A stretch of DNA of 64,000 bases from Ignavibacteria bacterium (GCA_016191145.1 JACPPD010000006.1:1-64000), one strand, 5' to 3'. Counted from the stretch's first letter, positions 25,529 to 34,054 are shown. Notes: generated by a model not told the origin, from the sequence alone. Made by a program: numbers and translations.

Positions 25529-26728
25529 TCATGTGTATGCAAGTTCAATGGCAGAGATCATGCTCAGGAGTGTCTCCATCTGAACATTTCCAGATACCGT
25601 ACCTCGTTTAAGAGATCTCTTTCTGGACTCGTCGTTCACTTTCTTGCCGTGATTGATGAGCTTGATTTGAAAAGGGTCCACGCCGAGTTTGAACGCAATC
25701 GCCTCTGCGATCTTTGATGCCCAGTAATTTCCGCTTGGTGCCTTAAGGCTAAGCCTGAGTTCGGTTTTACTGCAAAGTTTGATCAAATCGATTTTTGAGT
25801 TTGCACCTACTCGACCATGCGTGTGCAATGCTTCATACAACCATTCTCCGAATTCGTCTACAGTTCGGAGATTCGATTCGGTGGTAGCAAAGTCAGGCTG
25901 TTCAATTTTGTTCGCACGAAAGGCGGCTTGTTGTAATGTGAGCAATCTGACGAAGTGTTGCGATACGATCTGGTAGAAACCAAATTTCTCTAAGATTGAA
26001 CCTACAATTGCAGAAGGTACGTTGCGCATGAATGTCAGGTCGCCCAATGTTAATTTCTCCAACACTATATCGCGGTTTTCTTTCCATTTGATTGGGTCGA
26101 AGCACGTCGAAATCTTCGAAGGATCCGTAGACATATCAAACAGCACATAAATCAGTGAGGGTGCAAAGTATTTGTGACGTGCATGTTGCCTCGGCCAATT
26201 TTCTATCAAAGAGTTTTCGCTTCCGACTTGGTTGATAGCGTATTCGTTAATCGTCGGCAATAGAGCTCGCAATTTTTCATTCGACTCTACGTATCCTGCT
26301 ACTCTGTCTAAAATCTCATTTCTTACACTGTCCTCGATCCATGTCTCGAATATTTGACAAAACAGAACTACGTCGGAGTATGTTTTCGCTGACGCTTGGT
26401 TTTGGGTAACAAGAGTGGAAACAAAGTCTTTGAGTGGACTATCAAGTTCAACGTAACCTCGCTTGTCGTTAAGGAGCACAAACAAATTGTTCCGCTCAGA
26501 TAGCCAGTAGGATATGGGCTTACCATAATGCATCTCTCTTGATAGCTCGCCTTTGAGTGAACAATCATCCATATCCGCTGTCAGGTTTGCTTGCGCGTCG
26601 AGCACTTCAACACTCAATTTGTAAGCAGCTTCTTCGCGTGAACTTGCCTGGCGCAACTCCCTGAGAACGCGCCAGGCCATGTTGTGCGTAATTGATTTAG
26701 CAGTTAGTGTAACTATGTCCTGTATCAT
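25529..26728 (-). CDS. Integrase-coupled protein of unknown function
   Basis: 399 residues from the ATG at 26728, whose A is shared with the integrase stop (TAATG); an upstream start would overlap the integrase. Almost entirely helical by composition, no signal peptide, no motif I recognise. The last ~100 residues contain a conserved-looking block (KAPSGNYWASKIAEAIAFK, then DPFQIKLINHGKK) resembling RteC-like regulators of Bacteroidetes conjugative transposons, but the similarity is weak. Position and coupling match the HTH protein beside the other integrase, which suggests a role in integration, excision or element control. Confidence 0.6.
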   Translation of the reverse strand: MIQDIVTLTAKSITHNMAWRVLRELRQASSREEAAYKLSVEVLDAQANLTADMDDCSLKGELSREMHYGKPISYWLSERNNLFVLLNDKRGYVELDSPLKDFVSTLVTQNQASAKTYSDVVLFCQIFETWIEDSVRNEILDRVAGYVESNEKLRALLPTINEYAINQVGSENSLIENWPRQHARHKYFAPSLIYVLFDMSTDPSKISTCFDPIKWKENRDIVLEKLTLGDLTFMRNVPSAIVGSILEKFGFYQIVSQHFVRLLTLQQAAFRANKIEQPDFATTESNLRTVDEFGEWLYEALHTHGRVGANSKIDLIKLCSKTELRLSLKAPSGNYWASKIAEAIAFKLGVDPFQIKLINHGKKVNDESRKRSLKRGTVSGNVQMETLLSMISAIELAYT

Positions 26729-27987
26729 TACAGCTTCCCCCATGCTTTATATACCATTTCTCCCACCATTTCAGGTGTGATCTTTACATAGTGATTGTCC
26801 ATCACGTCACTTGTTTTGTGTCCAGTCACTTTGCGAATGATGCTCTCGCTCAATCCAAACTCAAGGCTTATTGTAACAAACGAGCGACGAGCAACGTGAG
26901 TCGTTAACTGGGTGTACTTCGGAACTGTTTGATCGAACCTCTTGCCACCACGATACTCGCTAATCGTTACGGGCGACTTCAATCCGACACGCTTACCCAG
27001 CTCCTTGAGATACTTGTTTGCTTTCACGCCACTGTTGAATTCAAACATGAGCGACGGATATCGCTTCAAAACCTCGAGCAACGGCCGTATAATCGGAATA
27101 ACTGTTCGGACCTCAGTCTTCTTCGCCGGTAAAACAATGAATCCATTTTCGAAGTCAAAGTGTTTAGGTTCAAGCGTAATAAGGTCGCCATATCTAAGCG
27201 CCGTGAACGTTTGAATCAGGAAGTGATCGCGTACGCGTGAAAGTTTGGAGCTGTCGGTTAAATCAGCATCTCGCAGCAATCGCAATTCTTTTGCGGATAG
27301 TGCTATGGTGTCTGCAACTGGATTGGGCTTATGGAAGATCTCGTATGTTCTGTTGTTATGCATCTTCCGATCTTTTGCCCACTTCATAAAAGTCTTTAGC
27401 ACCTTGATGTAGTTGCCAACGGCGGCGTCAGTAATGCCGCGATCTGAAGTGAGCCAACCCACAAATCGTCTGTAAAACTCTTCGTCGATTGAATCGAATG
27501 TCAGTTGCGTGCGGAACTTGTTAGCGTATTCTTCGAGCGTGTTCTTTACAAGGCGATAACGCTTCAACGAATATTCGGAAGGACGCTCGTTGGTGATCTG
27601 TCCTCTGCCATGAGAAAGCGTATACTTGTCGATGAACTTTGCAAAGGCAGGTAGCACCATTCCCTTCGCGTCTGCACCGTCTTCAAGGAATTGTCTGATC
27701 CGCTCATCGAACTTCTTGAGTTCCGCCGCGCTGACAACGTTGCCGTCAGCACCAAAGGAAAGTCCGTGATACGCTTGGTTAAGCTCAGAACGAATTGCAC
27801 CGAGCCTTTTCATTATTGCAAGATGGGTTGGTTCGGAGTTGCGCACCTCCTGAACGTAGTGGTTCCAGTCTTTGGGAACCAAGCTTACACCAGAACTATA
27901 GCGGTAGCGCTTGCCAGCTACAGCCACATTGATCATGAGCGAGGAGATCGGAGCTTGCTTCCGATCGATGTAAAAGGTGACCCTCAT
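26728..27987 (-). CDS. Tyrosine site-specific recombinase (integrase) next to tRNA-Arg
   Basis: 419 residues, colinear with the integrase at 13137-14402. The catalytic residues are all present: Arg265 (TALRYGD), His364-x-x-Arg367 (HVARRSF), His390 (GHKTSD) and Tyr400 (DNHYVK). The gene starts 188 bases from the 3' end of the tRNA-Arg, the classic position of an integrase after tRNA-targeted insertion. Its stop codon overlaps the start of the downstream unknown gene. Predicted to recombine the tRNA 3' end with the element's attP. Confidence 0.93.
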   Translation of the reverse strand: MRVTFYIDRKQAPISSLMINVAVAGKRYRYSSGVSLVPKDWNHYVQEVRNSEPTHLAIMKRLGAIRSELNQAYHGLSFGADGNVVSAAELKKFDERIRQFLEDGADAKGMVLPAFAKFIDKYTLSHGRGQITNERPSEYSLKRYRLVKNTLEEYANKFRTQLTFDSIDEEFYRRFVGWLTSDRGITDAAVGNYIKVLKTFMKWAKDRKMHNNRTYEIFHKPNPVADTIALSAKELRLLRDADLTDSSKLSRVRDHFLIQTFTALRYGDLITLEPKHFDFENGFIVLPAKKTEVRTVIPIIRPLLEVLKRYPSLMFEFNSGVKANKYLKELGKRVGLKSPVTISEYRGGKRFDQTVPKYTQLTTHVARRSFVTISLEFGLSESIIRKVTGHKTSDVMDNHYVKITPEMVGEMVYKAWGKL

Positions 27988-28044
27988 AAACCGTCAGCAG
28001 TTGGGTGATGTTGAATCCGTCAAGCATTGCTGCTGACGGTACTG

Positions 28045-28190
28045 CTGACGAAATTAGTGCAAACTGCTGCAAACTCGTGAATTGCTCTGAGGGCTAATAT
28101 CTGTCTAAGTCTATGAAAAATATAGCGTAAGTAAGTTATACACAGACCAGGAAATTGCAGGGCTAATCAGCCGAGTGGCCTCGAGAGGAC
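28045..28190. other. Putative attachment region at the tRNA-Arg 3' end
   Basis: Core GTGGCCTCGAGAGGAC (28175-28190) is the 3' acceptor/T-stem part of the tRNA gene. It is preceded by CTAAGTCTATG at 28105 (70 bases from the core) and CTGACGAAATT at 28045, the same blocks at the same spacings as beside the other integrase. Short direct repeats (CTGCTGACG at 28030 and 28042; GCAAACT at 28059 and 28069, 10-bp period) lie between the integrase gene and the core and may be arm sites. Confidence 0.65.
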
Positions 28191-28249
28191 TCGAACCTCC
28201 GACCCACGCTTTAGGAAAGCGTCGCTCTTTCCAGCTGAGCTACGAGGCC
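28176..28249 (-). tRNA. tRNA-Arg, anticodon CCU
   Basis: 74-base cloverleaf on the minus strand. The acceptor stem GGCCTCG pairs with CGAGGCC, with discriminator A. The D arm has AGCTCAGCTGGAAAGAGC, the anticodon stem ACGCT / AGCGT holds the loop TTCCTAA (anticodon CCU, reads AGG), and the T arm contains GGTTCGAGTCC. The 3' CCA is not encoded. Its 3' end serves as the apparent integration target of the adjacent element. Confidence 0.93.
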
Positions 28250-28328
28250 ATGTGATGCGGCACGGATCTTTTTTGCTATGCAATGTAAGCCCCCTTCCCA
28301 AAAAAAGGGGAATATCCAGCGCTAAGGG

Positions 28329-28811
28329 TTAATTGATTGAGTCGGTGCCGCTGAGCAGGCTGCGGCTGCCGCTGAGTGGCAGGGGACCGCGGTGCATGAC
28401 GTATACGGCAACGAGGGTGCGGACTTCTGGAACGTCGACGATTGTTTCGTTCGCCATCATCATGGCGCGCTCGATGATTTGCTCGACGTCGTCGTTGGTG
28501 AGGAAACCGAGGTTGACGTAGGAAAGCAGCAGCCCCCATCCTTCGGGTGTGATGGTTTCGGCTTCGATGCCGTGCAGGATGCGAAACGAACCGATATTTC
28601 CCTGTCCCTGTGTCCCTCGCTCATTCTTGCCCGAAGAATCCTGAGCTTTCTCAAGGATCCACGATAACGCGGCGCTGATTTCGCTGTCGGTATAGCCCAA
28701 ACGGTGCAGCTCGCCCATGTCGACCTTTGTCAGTGGCGTCCCTTTACTCCCTACGCCAATAACGTAGGCGATAATTTCCATGATGCGTTCAACGGTGTAA
28801 CGATCGCTCAT
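28329..28811 (-). CDS. smg: Smg/DUF494 family protein
   Basis: 160 residues. The opening VERIMEIIAYVIGVGSKG, the middle LHRLGYTDSEISAALSWI and the C-terminal block RILHGIEAETITPEGWGLL, then ERAMMMANETIVDVPEVRTL, follow the DUF494 (Smg) pattern. This small helical family often sits near topA/dprA in proteobacteria and has no settled function. A 30-residue low-conservation tail rich in Ser/Leu follows. Next gene on the same strand is ybeY, 25 bases upstream, so they probably form an operon. Confidence 0.7.
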   Translation of the reverse strand: MSDRYTVERIMEIIAYVIGVGSKGTPLTKVDMGELHRLGYTDSEISAALSWILEKAQDSSGKNERGTQGQGNIGSFRILHGIEAETITPEGWGLLLSYVNLGFLTNDDVEQIIERAMMMANETIVDVPEVRTLVAVYVMHRGPLPLSGSRSLLSGTDSIN

Positions 28812-28836
28812 TCAAATTCCAATTATCAACTTCCAA

Positions 28837-29244
28837 TTAAATATAGCGGTTTTCAAGTTCATGCATGCGATGCTTTTCCTCGGCTGTGGCATCGGTGAAA
28901 CCGGCCAGGTGCAGGGCACCGTGGATGGCCAGACGGCAGAGTTCGTTGCGAACAGACACCTTATAAATTCCTGCCTGATACCTTGCTCGATGCAGGCTGA
29001 TATAGATCTCGGCAAGGATTGGTTCCTGCTCTTCGATTGGGAACGTAATCACGTCGGTCGCAGCGCCATCGTTAAACCACCGCTTGTGTAGTTTCTTGAT
29101 ATCGGCATCGGTTACGAGAATGATGTCGACCCTTCCATGACGCAGTTTATTTGACTTCAGTGCACGTTCAACGCCGTCGAGAACTGCCTTGCGTCCGGTG
29201 TAGCGGTGAGGAGTGGTGTTTGTTAATGTAACTTTTAAAGCCAT
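28837..29244 (-). CDS. ybeY: Endoribonuclease YbeY (rRNA maturation factor)
   Basis: 135 residues from the ATG at 29244 (MALKVTLTN); an ATG 13 codons earlier is possible. The central motif DVITFPIEEQ, then AEIYIS, and the metal-binding HGALHLAGFTD near residue 110 identify the YbeY family, which trims 16S rRNA 3' ends and supports ribosome quality control. The usual third histidine (HGxLHLxGYDH) is replaced by Asp, a variant I associate with Bacteroidetes-group members, so activity is not in question for that reason alone. It follows a 153-aa hypothetical gene in the same direction. Confidence 0.88.
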   Translation of the reverse strand: MALKVTLTNTTPHRYTGRKAVLDGVERALKSNKLRHGRVDIILVTDADIKKLHKRWFNDGAATDVITFPIEEQEPILAEIYISLHRARYQAGIYKVSVRNELCRLAIHGALHLAGFTDATAEEKHRMHELENRYI

Positions 29245-29304
29245 CCTGAAATATGATGCCAGGTATCTCTTGATACCCGGCATGGTGTTTGGTGTGTTGT
29301 GTTT

Positions 29305-29766
29305 TTAAGGCAGCGATTCGAGCAGCATCTCCGCCAACGACAACTGCATTGCCGCCATCAGCAACGTTGGATCTATCGCCGTCAGGTCTGCTTTAATAAT
29401 CGATGGGTTAATGTTCGAGAACTGGGAACATGTGCCGGACTGTCCAACTACCAGCGATGAAAATCTGTCGTCACGTTTGGCGATAAACATCACTTCGTCG
29501 GGTTCGATGCATAAGTAGGCCGTGACGTCGTGTAACTCCAGATATCCCTGCGATGTTTGCGCAGAGACCACTGTAAAAGACCGATCGGATGGTGCACTGC
29601 TGGCCCCATCTCCATCTGACAATTCAATTCCCCACGTTAGAGTAATTGCCAGTGTAATGTTGGCTTGAGAATCCCGAATCGTCCACAACAGTGTCCTACC
29701 GTCGGTGTGGGTAGCATCGCCAAGGACAGAAGAGATAACCTTGACGTCGTTGTCGGTTACAATCAT
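29305..29766 (-). CDS. Hypothetical protein
   Basis: 153 residues, no signal peptide, predicted mixed beta/alpha: an N-terminal strand-rich part (GRTLLWTIRDSQANITLAIT) and a C-terminal helix (PTLLMAAMQLSLAEMLLESL). No family recognised. It is the first gene of the minus-strand group with ybeY and smg and is divergent from the secreted protein at 29841, with only 74 bases for both promoters. Confidence 0.55.
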   Translation of the reverse strand: MIVTDNDVKVISSVLGDATHTDGRTLLWTIRDSQANITLAITLTWGIELSDGDGASSAPSDRSFTVVSAQTSQGYLELHDVTAYLCIEPDEVMFIAKRDDRFSSLVVGQSGTCSQFSNINPSIIKADLTAIDPTLLMAAMQLSLAEMLLESLP

Positions 29767-29840
29767 GTCACAAAATACGAATGAGGCTCATGCGTAGATT
29801 GCCGAACCCCCAGGAAGAAGAGAGTTTCAAGGAAGGAACG

Positions 29841-31118
29841 ATGTTTCATAAATGTCTCGTTGTTGGAGTGGCGCTCGCGATGCTGACGCTAGCTGGTATC
29901 CAGTCGGCAGTGGCGCAGAAAATGCTTATCCCGATGGATCTCACGCAGACCAACCACCTCAAGGCGTATGGCATTGCCTTTATGGTGCTGACAAAGGATA
30001 TGCCGGTAGACTGGCTGCTTAATTATCGTGGTGGGTCGTTTATGATGGACTACATAAAAGACATTGCCACTGAATGTAGGGTAAGGGGCGTGTTGTTCGA
30101 AGAAGTCGATGGCGCAACTGCGGCAACAATCTATTCGCAGGTTCAGGCAGAGGGTAGCAACACCGAAGTTGTCCGGTTGGAAAAAGCTCCGCGTATTGCC
30201 GTATACGCCCCGCCGGGGTTCAGACCATGGGACGATGCAGTGACGCTCGCAATGGAATATGCCGAAGTAAAGTACGACAAACTCTGGGATGAAGAAGTTT
30301 TACAAGGTAAACTTGCTGAATATGATTGGCTGCACCTTCATCACGAAGATTTTACGGGTCAGTACGGGAAATTTTATGCCTCGGCAGCCGGACAAACCTG
30401 GTATGTGCAACAGGTGGCATTATTGGAAAGCACGGCAAAAAAACTTGGCTATAAAAAAGTATCGGATCTTAAACACGCAGTAGTACAAAAAATTAGAGAA
30501 TACGTTATCAATGGCGGCTTCATGTTTGCAATGTGCAGCGCAACCGATACATACGACATTGCCCTTGCAACGGAGAACACGGACATTTGCGATGTTGTAT
30601 ATGATTACGATCCGGCAGATCAGGACGCCAATTCAAAACTCGATTTCTCCCAGACATTTGCGTTCGAGAATTTCACCGTGTCGCTTAATCCATTCGAATA
30701 TGAATACAGCGATATCGATATCGATGCAAACCTGCTTCTGGCTAACGAAAAAAGTGATTTCTTCACCCTCTTTGATTTCTCCGCCAAATATGATCCGGTA
30801 CCAACTATGCTTACTCAGTGCCACGTAAATGTTCTGCGCGGCTTCCTGGGGCAGACCACTGCCTTCAAAAAAAATCTCATCAAAAAGTCTGTCACAATAT
30901 TGGCAGAACGCGACGGCACAGATCAGGTCAGGTACATCCATGGTAATGTGGGAAGGGGCACGTTTACGTGGTATGGAGGCCACGATCCCGAAGATTACCG
31001 TCATGCCGTAGGCGATCCCCCCACCGACCTCACCCTACACCCCAATTCACCTGGATACCGCCTTATCCTCAACAATATTCTGTTCCCTGCTGCAAAAAAA
31101 AAGAAGCAGAAAACGTAA
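29841..31118 (+). CDS. Conserved secreted protein (family often labelled 'asparagine synthetase B')
   Basis: 425 residues from the ATG at 29841, preceded by AAGGAAGG. Signal peptide 1-25 (ending AVAQ). The sequence ILIPMDLTQTNHLKAYG-type opening, VDWLLNYRGGSFMMDY, IAVYAPPGFRPWDDAVTLA and YDWLHLHHEDFTGQYGKF is strongly conserved in a Bacteroidetes/Chlorobi family that databases often name asparagine synthetase B. I see neither an N-terminal nucleophile Cys glutaminase domain nor the synthetase P-loop, so that name looks wrong. The fold resembles periplasmic glutamine-amidotransferase-like proteins, but function is unknown. The C-terminus ends in a Lys-rich tail. Confidence 0.7.
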   Translation: MFHKCLVVGVALAMLTLAGIQSAVAQKMLIPMDLTQTNHLKAYGIAFMVLTKDMPVDWLLNYRGGSFMMDYIKDIATECRVRGVLFEEVDGATAATIYSQVQAEGSNTEVVRLEKAPRIAVYAPPGFRPWDDAVTLAMEYAEVKYDKLWDEEVLQGKLAEYDWLHLHHEDFTGQYGKFYASAAGQTWYVQQVALLESTAKKLGYKKVSDLKHAVVQKIREYVINGGFMFAMCSATDTYDIALATENTDICDVVYDYDPADQDANSKLDFSQTFAFENFTVSLNPFEYEYSDIDIDANLLLANEKSDFFTLFDFSAKYDPVPTMLTQCHVNVLRGFLGQTTAFKKNLIKKSVTILAERDGTDQVRYIHGNVGRGTFTWYGGHDPEDYRHAVGDPPTDLTLHPNSPGYRLILNNILFPAAKKKKQKT

Positions 31119-31135
31119 TCGTAGTGCCGGGGTAT

Positions 31136-31484
31136 TAGTTCATAGTTCATAGTTCATAGTTCATAGTTCATAGTTCATAGTTCATAGTTCATAGTTCAGG
31201 GTTCAGGGTTCAGGGTTCAGGGTTCAGGGTTCATAGTTCAGAGTTCAGGGTTCGGGGTTCAGGGTTCAGAGTTCAGAGTTCAGAGTTCAGAGTTCATAGT
31301 TCAGAGTTCAGAGTTCATAGTTCATAGTTCATAGTTCATAGTTCATAGTTCATAGTTCATAGTTCATAGTTCATAGTTCATAGTTCATAGTTCATAGTTC
31401 AGGGTTCAGGGTTCGGGGTTCAGAGTTCAGGGTTCGGGGTTCGGGGTTCGGGGTTCAGAGTTCAGGGTTCAGGGTTCATAGTTC
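31136..31484. repeat. Left heptanucleotide tandem array (GTTCATA / GTTCAGG / GTTCAGA)
   Basis: About 50 direct repeats of a 7-base unit GTTCANN, with blocks of GTTCATA, GTTCAGG, GTTCAGA and GTTCGGG. The phase is kept throughout. It is the inverse complement of the array at 31919-32121 on the other side of the S23-type gene. Confidence 0.97.
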
Positions 31485-31492
31485 CAAGTAAT

Positions 31493-31855
31493 CTAGATTT
31501 TATATTTTTTTGAAATTGATAATCCATATTTAACGATCATGGGTAAAAGTTCGGAGACTTCGCTCTTCAGGCTCTCATATTCATCGTCGGTAAGCAATTT
31601 TCGGTGAAAGGCTAGGTCGAGGTGAGTAGATACCTCCATTAGCGAAGCTCTAGCATACATGACAAATTTTCGATTTTCCGCACCTGAATATCTTCCATAT
31701 CCTTCCGCTAAGTTCGCTGGTACAGCATCCGCAGCCCTGATCAGTTGCTTGCCTAACGTATCAAGATCAAAAAATGACCAAGTTCGGATTATCGCATAAA
31801 TCCTTGTGGCGAATGCGATTGATAGTTGATGAATAGTAAGATCTTCTAGCCTCAT
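31493..31855 (-). CDS. Four-helix-bundle protein (S23/IVP family)
   Basis: 120 residues. The motif set LTIHQLSIAFATRIYAI, LGKQLIRAADAVPANLAEGY, ENRKFVMYARASLMEVSTHL and LLPMIVKYGLSISKK is that of the four helix bundle family first described as products of 23S rRNA intervening sequences; the same fold is used by the Avd accessory protein of diversity-generating retroelements. Here it is free-standing, not inside rRNA, and enclosed by two long inverted heptanucleotide arrays. The ATG has GGGGATAAG upstream. No reverse transcriptase lies nearby. Function unknown, possibly nucleic-acid binding. Confidence 0.85.
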   Translation of the reverse strand: MRLEDLTIHQLSIAFATRIYAIIRTWSFFDLDTLGKQLIRAADAVPANLAEGYGRYSGAENRKFVMYARASLMEVSTHLDLAFHRKLLTDDEYESLKSEVSELLPMIVKYGLSISKKYKI

Positions 31856-31918
31856 GAACTTATCCCCATCTACTCAATGCATGTGGCTCCTCCCTCCTCA
31901 ATCGTGACATCTGTAGGC

Positions 31919-32121
31919 GAACCCTGAACCCTGAACCCTGAACTATGAACCCTGAACCCTGAACTATGAACCCTGAACCCTGAACCCTGAACCCTGAACC
32001 CCGAACCCTGAACCCTGAACCCCGAACCCTGAACCCTGAACTATGAACCCTGAACCTTGAACCCTGAACCCCGAACTATGAACCCCGAACTATGAACTAT
32101 GGACCCCGAACCCTGAACCCC
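31919..32121. repeat. Right heptanucleotide tandem array (GAACCCT / GAACTAT / GAACCCC)
   Basis: About 29 direct repeats of the 7-base unit GAACNNN in the opposite orientation to the left array, so that the two could pair as long imperfect inverted repeats around the S23-type gene. Unit variants (CCT, TAT, CCC, CTT) mirror those on the left. Confidence 0.97.
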
Positions 32122-32189
32122 CAAACTGTGAATAATAAATAATTGCCCAGCTCTATTCTTTTACCGACATTTGCCGCCAATTACTGCCG

Positions 32190-33878
32190 ATGTCGAACAT
32201 GGCGAATGTCAATCGACGGTGTTCTTTGACAATTGCAGCGTTCTTACTTTTCTCGTGTCATGGCCAAAAGCCAGCGACACACGATAACTTAAACACGTTC
32301 ACGTACAACGAGCCGGACGGGCTTCTGAGCCTGGACCCGGCAGTGGCTACCTATCAGGCAGCTACGTGGACAACCCTGCACCTGTTTAATGGACTTGTCG
32401 AACTCGACTCTGCGCTTGGCATAGCCCCCTCCATAGCAAAATCCTGGAGTGTTGATGATAAGGGGCTTATATGGACCTTCCATCTGAGGCGCGACGTTTG
32501 GTTCCACGAGGACGATTGTTTCGGTTCAAAGCGTACGCGCCGTGTAACGGCAAACGATGTGCGCTTCAGTATCGAGCGGATTTGCGATGCCAGGACGAAA
32601 TCGACCGGACTATGGGCATTTCGTACGCGTATCGACGGCGCCGATGAATTCCATCAAAACACACGCAAGGGTATCAGCGGACATATTCGGGGAATCACTG
32701 TTGATGATGATTCCACTATAAGGATACGGCTGACAAAACCTTTTGCTCCCTTTCTGGCAGTTCTCACAATGCCATACGGTTCGATCATTCCAGTGGAAGC
32801 GATCCAAACGTATGAAGCCGACTTTGGACGACATCCCGTGGGTACGGGCCCGTTCGCCTTCGGATACTGGAAGCCAGATGTTGAGCTTCGTTTGTCCCGA
32901 AATCCCATGTATTGGAAAACGGATGACAGTGGTGGTTCTCTTCCTTATTTAAAGGAAATTAGGATCACGTTTCTCCGCGATTCTAAAAACGAATTCCTTG
33001 AATTTACCCGCAAGCGGTACGATATGGTGGCGTCGGTCGACGTAACCCTGTCATCTGCCGTTTTCAACCCCGATGGTACACTAAAAGCCCCCTACGATAA
33101 ATTTATTTCGTATCGGGCAGCATCGCACTCTGTGGAGTATTACGGCATTCTCATGTCGGGTATGGCAGAGTCGGTGCTCACTAAAGACAAGCGGATACGT
33201 CAGGCACTTAACTATGCCATCGATCGGCATCGGATTGTAGCCTACGTCCTCAATGGTAGAGGCATTCCAGCAACACACGGAGTGCTTCCGCCAACCCTTC
33301 CCGGTTTTTCGGAGTCTGTGCAAGGCTATCGGTTCGACTCCGATGAAGCGCGGCGTTTGCTGGCACAGGCAGGCTACCCGAATGGGAAGGGGCTTCCTAC
33401 ACTGATTTTACAAATGGGGAATAGTCCGCGCACGGCTAGTGTAGCCGAAGCCGTGCAGCAGATGTGGCGAGAGATAGGCGTTAGCGTTGAACTCCGTCAG
33501 GTTGATTTTCCCCAGCACCTTGCAATGGTTCGAGCCGGAGAACTGCCGATGTGGAGAACTTCGTGGATAGGCGATTATCCGGATCCAGAGAACTTCCTTG
33601 CATTGTTTATAACAGAAAATGTTTCGCCTCGGGGTCCGAACACCACACGGATCAGTAGGGCAGACCTCGACTCTTTGTACGAGAAGGCGCTGGATCCGCG
33701 CCTTCCATTTGCCGACAGAGCTTCCTTGTACAATGCTATGGAGCGCATCATACTCGACGAAGCTCCGTGGATTTTCCTCTACCACGATGTACTGGTCAGA
33801 CTCGTTCAGCCAAATGTAAAAGGATTTACTATCGATGGATCGGGGAGACTGATGCTGGAACGCGTGTGGAAAGAGTGA
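32190..33878 (+). CDS. Peptide/nickel-type ABC transporter substrate-binding lipoprotein
   Basis: 562 residues. Signal II with lipobox LLFSC near residue 20, then the SBP_bac_5 (OppA/DppA) fold. Markers are GLLSLDPAVATYQAATWTTL with HLFNGLVELD, APSIAKSWSVDDKGLIWTF, FHLRRDVWFHE, TANDVRFSIER, the HPVGTGPFAFGYW block and KRIRQALNYAIDRHRIV. It would bind oligopeptides or a similar solute in the periplasm and deliver it to an inner-membrane permease. No permease or ATPase gene is adjacent, so it either works with a transporter encoded elsewhere or has another role. Confidence 0.9.
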   Translation: MSNMANVNRRCSLTIAAFLLFSCHGQKPATHDNLNTFTYNEPDGLLSLDPAVATYQAATWTTLHLFNGLVELDSALGIAPSIAKSWSVDDKGLIWTFHLRRDVWFHEDDCFGSKRTRRVTANDVRFSIERICDARTKSTGLWAFRTRIDGADEFHQNTRKGISGHIRGITVDDDSTIRIRLTKPFAPFLAVLTMPYGSIIPVEAIQTYEADFGRHPVGTGPFAFGYWKPDVELRLSRNPMYWKTDDSGGSLPYLKEIRITFLRDSKNEFLEFTRKRYDMVASVDVTLSSAVFNPDGTLKAPYDKFISYRAASHSVEYYGILMSGMAESVLTKDKRIRQALNYAIDRHRIVAYVLNGRGIPATHGVLPPTLPGFSESVQGYRFDSDEARRLLAQAGYPNGKGLPTLILQMGNSPRTASVAEAVQQMWREIGVSVELRQVDFPQHLAMVRAGELPMWRTSWIGDYPDPENFLALFITENVSPRGPNTTRISRADLDSLYEKALDPRLPFADRASLYNAMERIILDEAPWIFLYHDVLVRLVQPNVKGFTIDGSGRLMLERVWKE

Positions 33879-33879
33879 A

Positions 33880-34036
33880 ATCCACAAATCCACAAATCCA
33901 GAAAACAGGAAATCCAGAAGTCAGGAAATCCAGAAATACAGAAGCACCATAACATCCATCGAAACTCAGCACAATCACTCAGCACAATCACTCAGCACAA
34001 GCACTCAACACAAGCACTTAGCACAATCACTCAACA
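33880..34036. repeat. Two short degenerate tandem repeats between genes
   Basis: 33880-33940 is a degenerate 9-10-base repeat around AAATCCAGA; 33961-34036 repeats ACTCAGCACAATC-like units of 12-13 bases about six times. They fill the space between the binding protein and the NlpC/P60 gene. No hairpin or gene is seen in them. Confidence 0.75.
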
Positions 34037-34054
34037 CATTTTGAAAGGTTTGTA

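Noticed and set aside
28253-28328. Terminator between tRNA-Arg and smg (CCCCTT...AAGGGG)
   Set aside because: The complementary bases are few and interrupted by an A-run; I could not build a convincing hairpin.
29841-31118. Asparagine synthetase B
   Set aside because: The family name seems to be an annotation artefact; no N-terminal Cys nucleophile or synthetase P-loop is visible and the protein has a signal peptide.
31493-31855. Diversity-generating retroelement (Avd-like protein)
   Set aside because: The S23/Avd fold is present, but there is no reverse transcriptase and no template/variable repeat pair in the window.
31136-32121. CRISPR arrays
   Set aside because: The units are 7 bp, contiguous and without spacers, and no cas gene is nearby; these are simple tandem repeats.
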